Positions 5,049-6,460 of a DNA stretch of 6,460 nt are shown here, one piece after another (position 1 is the stretch's first letter; every line of letters begins with the position of its first letter). A program made the position numbers and the translations under genes. The DNA comes from an uncultured cyanobacterium (GTDB lineage Bacteria; Cyanobacteriota; Cyanobacteriia; PCC-6307; Cyanobiaceae): contig CAIKWV010000077.1 of assembly GCA_903831165.1 (NCBI GenBank), positions 1-6,460 of the forward strand, given 5' to 3'. Below the pieces are notes generated by a model, which did no database searches, was not told the origin of the DNA, and worked only from the letters and a program-made list of their open reading frames with translations.

Positions 5049-5388
5049 GCCGAGATGGCAGCAAACTCGATTTCAGGCCCTGCAGAGCCGTTGGGCCGGA
5101 TCGCTGCTGACCCAGCTGCGCCGTAGCTGGCGGGCCGGCAGCCTGTCGATCCTTTCGCTGCTGATCGGCTTTTATCTCGCTCAGAACGTCACCGCCCTGC
5201 TGCTGGTCCGTTTTCGGGGTGGCCGGCCGATGTTGGTGCTGACCCTGGTGCTGGTGTTCGAACTGATCGTGCGCCTGCGCACCCGAGTGGTGAGCGGTCC
5301 GGCGCCCCTGGGTTGGGTCATGATCGACAACCTCAGGATTGGGGCTACCTACGCCATGGTGTTCGAGGCGTTCAAACTTGGAACCTGA
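5041..5388 (+). CDS. ycf20: Ycf20-like protein (DUF565), two-helix membrane protein
   Basis: This 115-residue protein belongs to DUF565, the family of plastid Ycf20. An amphipathic basic N-terminus is followed by hydrophobic helices at about 36-55 (SILSLLIGFYLAQNVTALLL) and 64-79. A conserved block runs from about residue 89 (PLGWVMIDNLRIGATYA) to the end (EAFKLGT). The molecular activity is unknown; Ycf20-like mutants of Arabidopsis are impaired in thermal dissipation of excess light, so a photoprotection-related membrane role is possible. The ATG at 5041 has GGGAG at 5029-5033, seven bases upstream. It overlaps the end of the cbbY-like gene by eight bases, and the likely start of the glycerate kinase lies inside its last codons. 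The three genes therefore look like one translationally coupled operon. Confidence 0.9.
   Translation: MVEPRWQQTRFQALQSRWAGSLLTQLRRSWRAGSLSILSLLIGFYLAQNVTALLLVRFRGGRPMLVLTLVLVFELIVRLRTRVVSGPAPLGWVMIDNLRIGATYAMVFEAFKLGT
5365..5368 (+). promoter_or_regulatory. Ribosome-binding site supporting a TTG start for the glycerate kinase
   Basis: GAGG at 5365-5368 lies nine bases before the TTG at 5378-5380, inside the last codons of the ycf20-like gene. No in-frame ATG or GTG exists between this point and the ATG at 5441. Starting at 5441 would cut 21 residues from the N-terminus and leave 52 bases between the genes. The site favours a coupled TTG start. Confidence 0.5.
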
Positions 5389-6460
5389 GCAGGCCAACGT
5401 CCGGCTGCAGGCGCTGGGCCTGCCGGCGATCGAGGCGCGGATGTGGCTGGGGTTTGCCCAGCCCCTGTTGCAGCAACTGCTCGACCTGCGCAGTCACGGT
5501 GGTGGTCGGCTGCCGTTGCTGGCCCTCAATGGCCCGGTCGGAGCCGGCAAGAGCAGCCTGGGTAGGGCGCTCGAAGCTTTGGCGCCGGCTCTGGGCCTGC
5601 AGCTGGTGGTGGCCTCGATCGACGATCTCTATCTGCCCTGGCCCGAGCGGCAACGGCGGCTGGCGGGCAATCCCTTCGGTGTGACGCGCGTACCGCCGGG
5701 CAGTCACGATCTGGAATTGCTGCTGGAGTGTCTGGAGCGCTGGCGAAAGAGTGGCTTTCTCTGCCTGCCTCGCTTCGACAAGACCCTGGCTCAGGGCCAG
5801 GGGGATCGCAGCGGCTGGCGCCGGCAGAACTGCGACGCCCTGCTGCTGGAGGGGTGGCTGATGGGGTGCCGGGCCTACGGGCCGGGCCCCTTGGAGACGG
5901 CCCTCAAGTCCGTCGATCTGAGCCGACCGGGCCCAGGCAGAGCTCCGGCCTTGACCGCGACCGAGCTCGACTGGCTGCCCTACTGGGACCGACAACTGGA
6001 AAGCTATGGGCCCCTTTGGCAGGCCTGTGACGGGCTTTGGGTGCTGCGGCCCCGGAGCTGGAGTCAGCCCAGGCGTTGGCGCTTCCAGGCTGAGGCAAGG
6101 CAACGTCGCCGCGGTGGCGGTTGGTTGGCGCCCGAAGCGCTCGATCCGATCGTGCGGGCCACGCTCTGCTCCCTGCCGCCGCTGCTGTACCAGGATCCCT
6201 TGGCGGCCGATCCTCAGCTGGGGCTGGAGCCGGTCGCCTCGGGCGAACAGACTGAGATTGGGATTTTAGCTACGGAACCGCTGCCTTTTTCATCCGGCAG
6301 GTCGCCTACAGCGACCAGTCCGGCTGCAGCCGCGACGGAGAAGGTCTGGGATCCGAGCAATGGCGATGAAGCCACCAGACCTGATCAACAGATGCTCTCC
6401 GCCGAACAGGCCTCGATCAGCGCCGGGCAGAACCAAACATCCGAGGCTGCCCAGCCCCGA
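5378..6460 (+). CDS. glyK: D-glycerate 3-kinase (plant/cyanobacterial type), open at the right edge
   Basis: The frame gives 361 residues with no stop before the window ends. A P-loop lies at 51-60 (NGPVGAGKSS, with K58 and S59), then SIDDLYL at 80-86, NPFGVTRVPPGSHDLEL from about 98, PRFDKTLAQGQGDR at 131-144 and LEGWLMGC at 157-164. These match GLYK, the P-loop kinase that turns D-glycerate into 3-phosphoglycerate and so returns photorespiratory carbon to the Calvin cycle. The kinase core ends near residue 285. Beyond it is an Ala/Ser/Thr/Gln/Glu-rich stretch of at least 75 residues with no recognisable domain, and GC falls to about half at 6251-6300. The start is taken as TTG at 5378, supported by GAGG nine bases upstream; ATG at 5441 is the alternative. 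It overlaps the ycf20-like gene by 11 bases. The kinase call is good, but the C-terminus cannot be resolved here. Confidence 0.82.
   Translation, partial: MEPEQANVRLQALGLPAIEARMWLGFAQPLLQQLLDLRSHGGGRLPLLALNGPVGAGKSSLGRALEALAPALGLQLVVASIDDLYLPWPERQRRLAGNPFGVTRVPPGSHDLELLLECLERWRKSGFLCLPRFDKTLAQGQGDRSGWRRQNCDALLLEGWLMGCRAYGPGPLETALKSVDLSRPGPGRAPALTATELDWLPYWDRQLESYGPLWQACDGLWVLRPRSWSQPRRWRFQAEARQRRRGGGWLAPEALDPIVRATLCSLPPLLYQDPLAADPQLGLEPVASGEQTEIGILATEPLPFSSGRSPTATSPAAAATEKVWDPSNGDEATRPDQQMLSAEQASISAGQNQTSEAAQPR

Noticed and set aside
5372..6103. 243-codon minus-strand frame antisense to glycerate kinase
   Set aside because: It is Gln/Pro-rich with no domain, while the sense frame has a P-loop and GLYK motifs.

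Overview
The window looks like a core chromosomal segment of a high-GC unicellular cyanobacterium of the Synechococcus/Cyanobium group. The grounds are a recognisable photosystem II gene (psb30/ycf12), a cyanobacterial/plastid family gene (Ycf20, DUF565), a plant-type D-glycerate 3-kinase, a CbbY-type phosphatase, and two copies of the cyanobacterial HIP1 octamer GCGATCGC. Almost all recognisable genes are housekeeping or photosynthesis-linked. I see no transposase, integrase, CRISPR array, tRNA or rRNA, and no convincing new multi-gene system.

Layout. Positions 1-1472 hold a minus-strand cluster. Read in its own direction it runs: a YkgJ-type cysteine-cluster protein, two single-domain GDT1/UPF0016 membrane proteins (a 4-base ATGA overlap, then a 13-base gap), a 166-base spacer, and probably the first codons of a further gene at the left edge. 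psb30 is divergent from this cluster and lies at 1637-1744 on the plus strand. The spacer between them carries a clean inverted repeat. A 485-base convergent region without a convincing gene (1745-2229) separates psb30 from recJ, which fills 2230-4188 on the minus strand. From a short divergent spacer the plus-strand genes cbbY-like, ycf20-like and glycerate kinase follow as overlapping reading frames. The last runs off the right edge still open.

How the genes may work together. The two half-size GDT1 proteins probably pair to form one manganese (or calcium) transporter, and manganese is needed by the photosystem II that Psb30 belongs to. The CbbY-like phosphatase and the glycerate kinase both fit the handling of Rubisco side products: xylulose bisphosphate removal, and the last step of photorespiration. 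The Ycf20-like membrane protein encoded between them has been linked to photoprotection in plants. These links are inferences from family knowledge and gene order.

The least explained parts are the convergent region 1745-2229, the inverted repeat ahead of psb30, a low-complexity insert in the YkgJ-type protein, and a low-complexity C-terminal extension with lower GC on the glycerate kinase.
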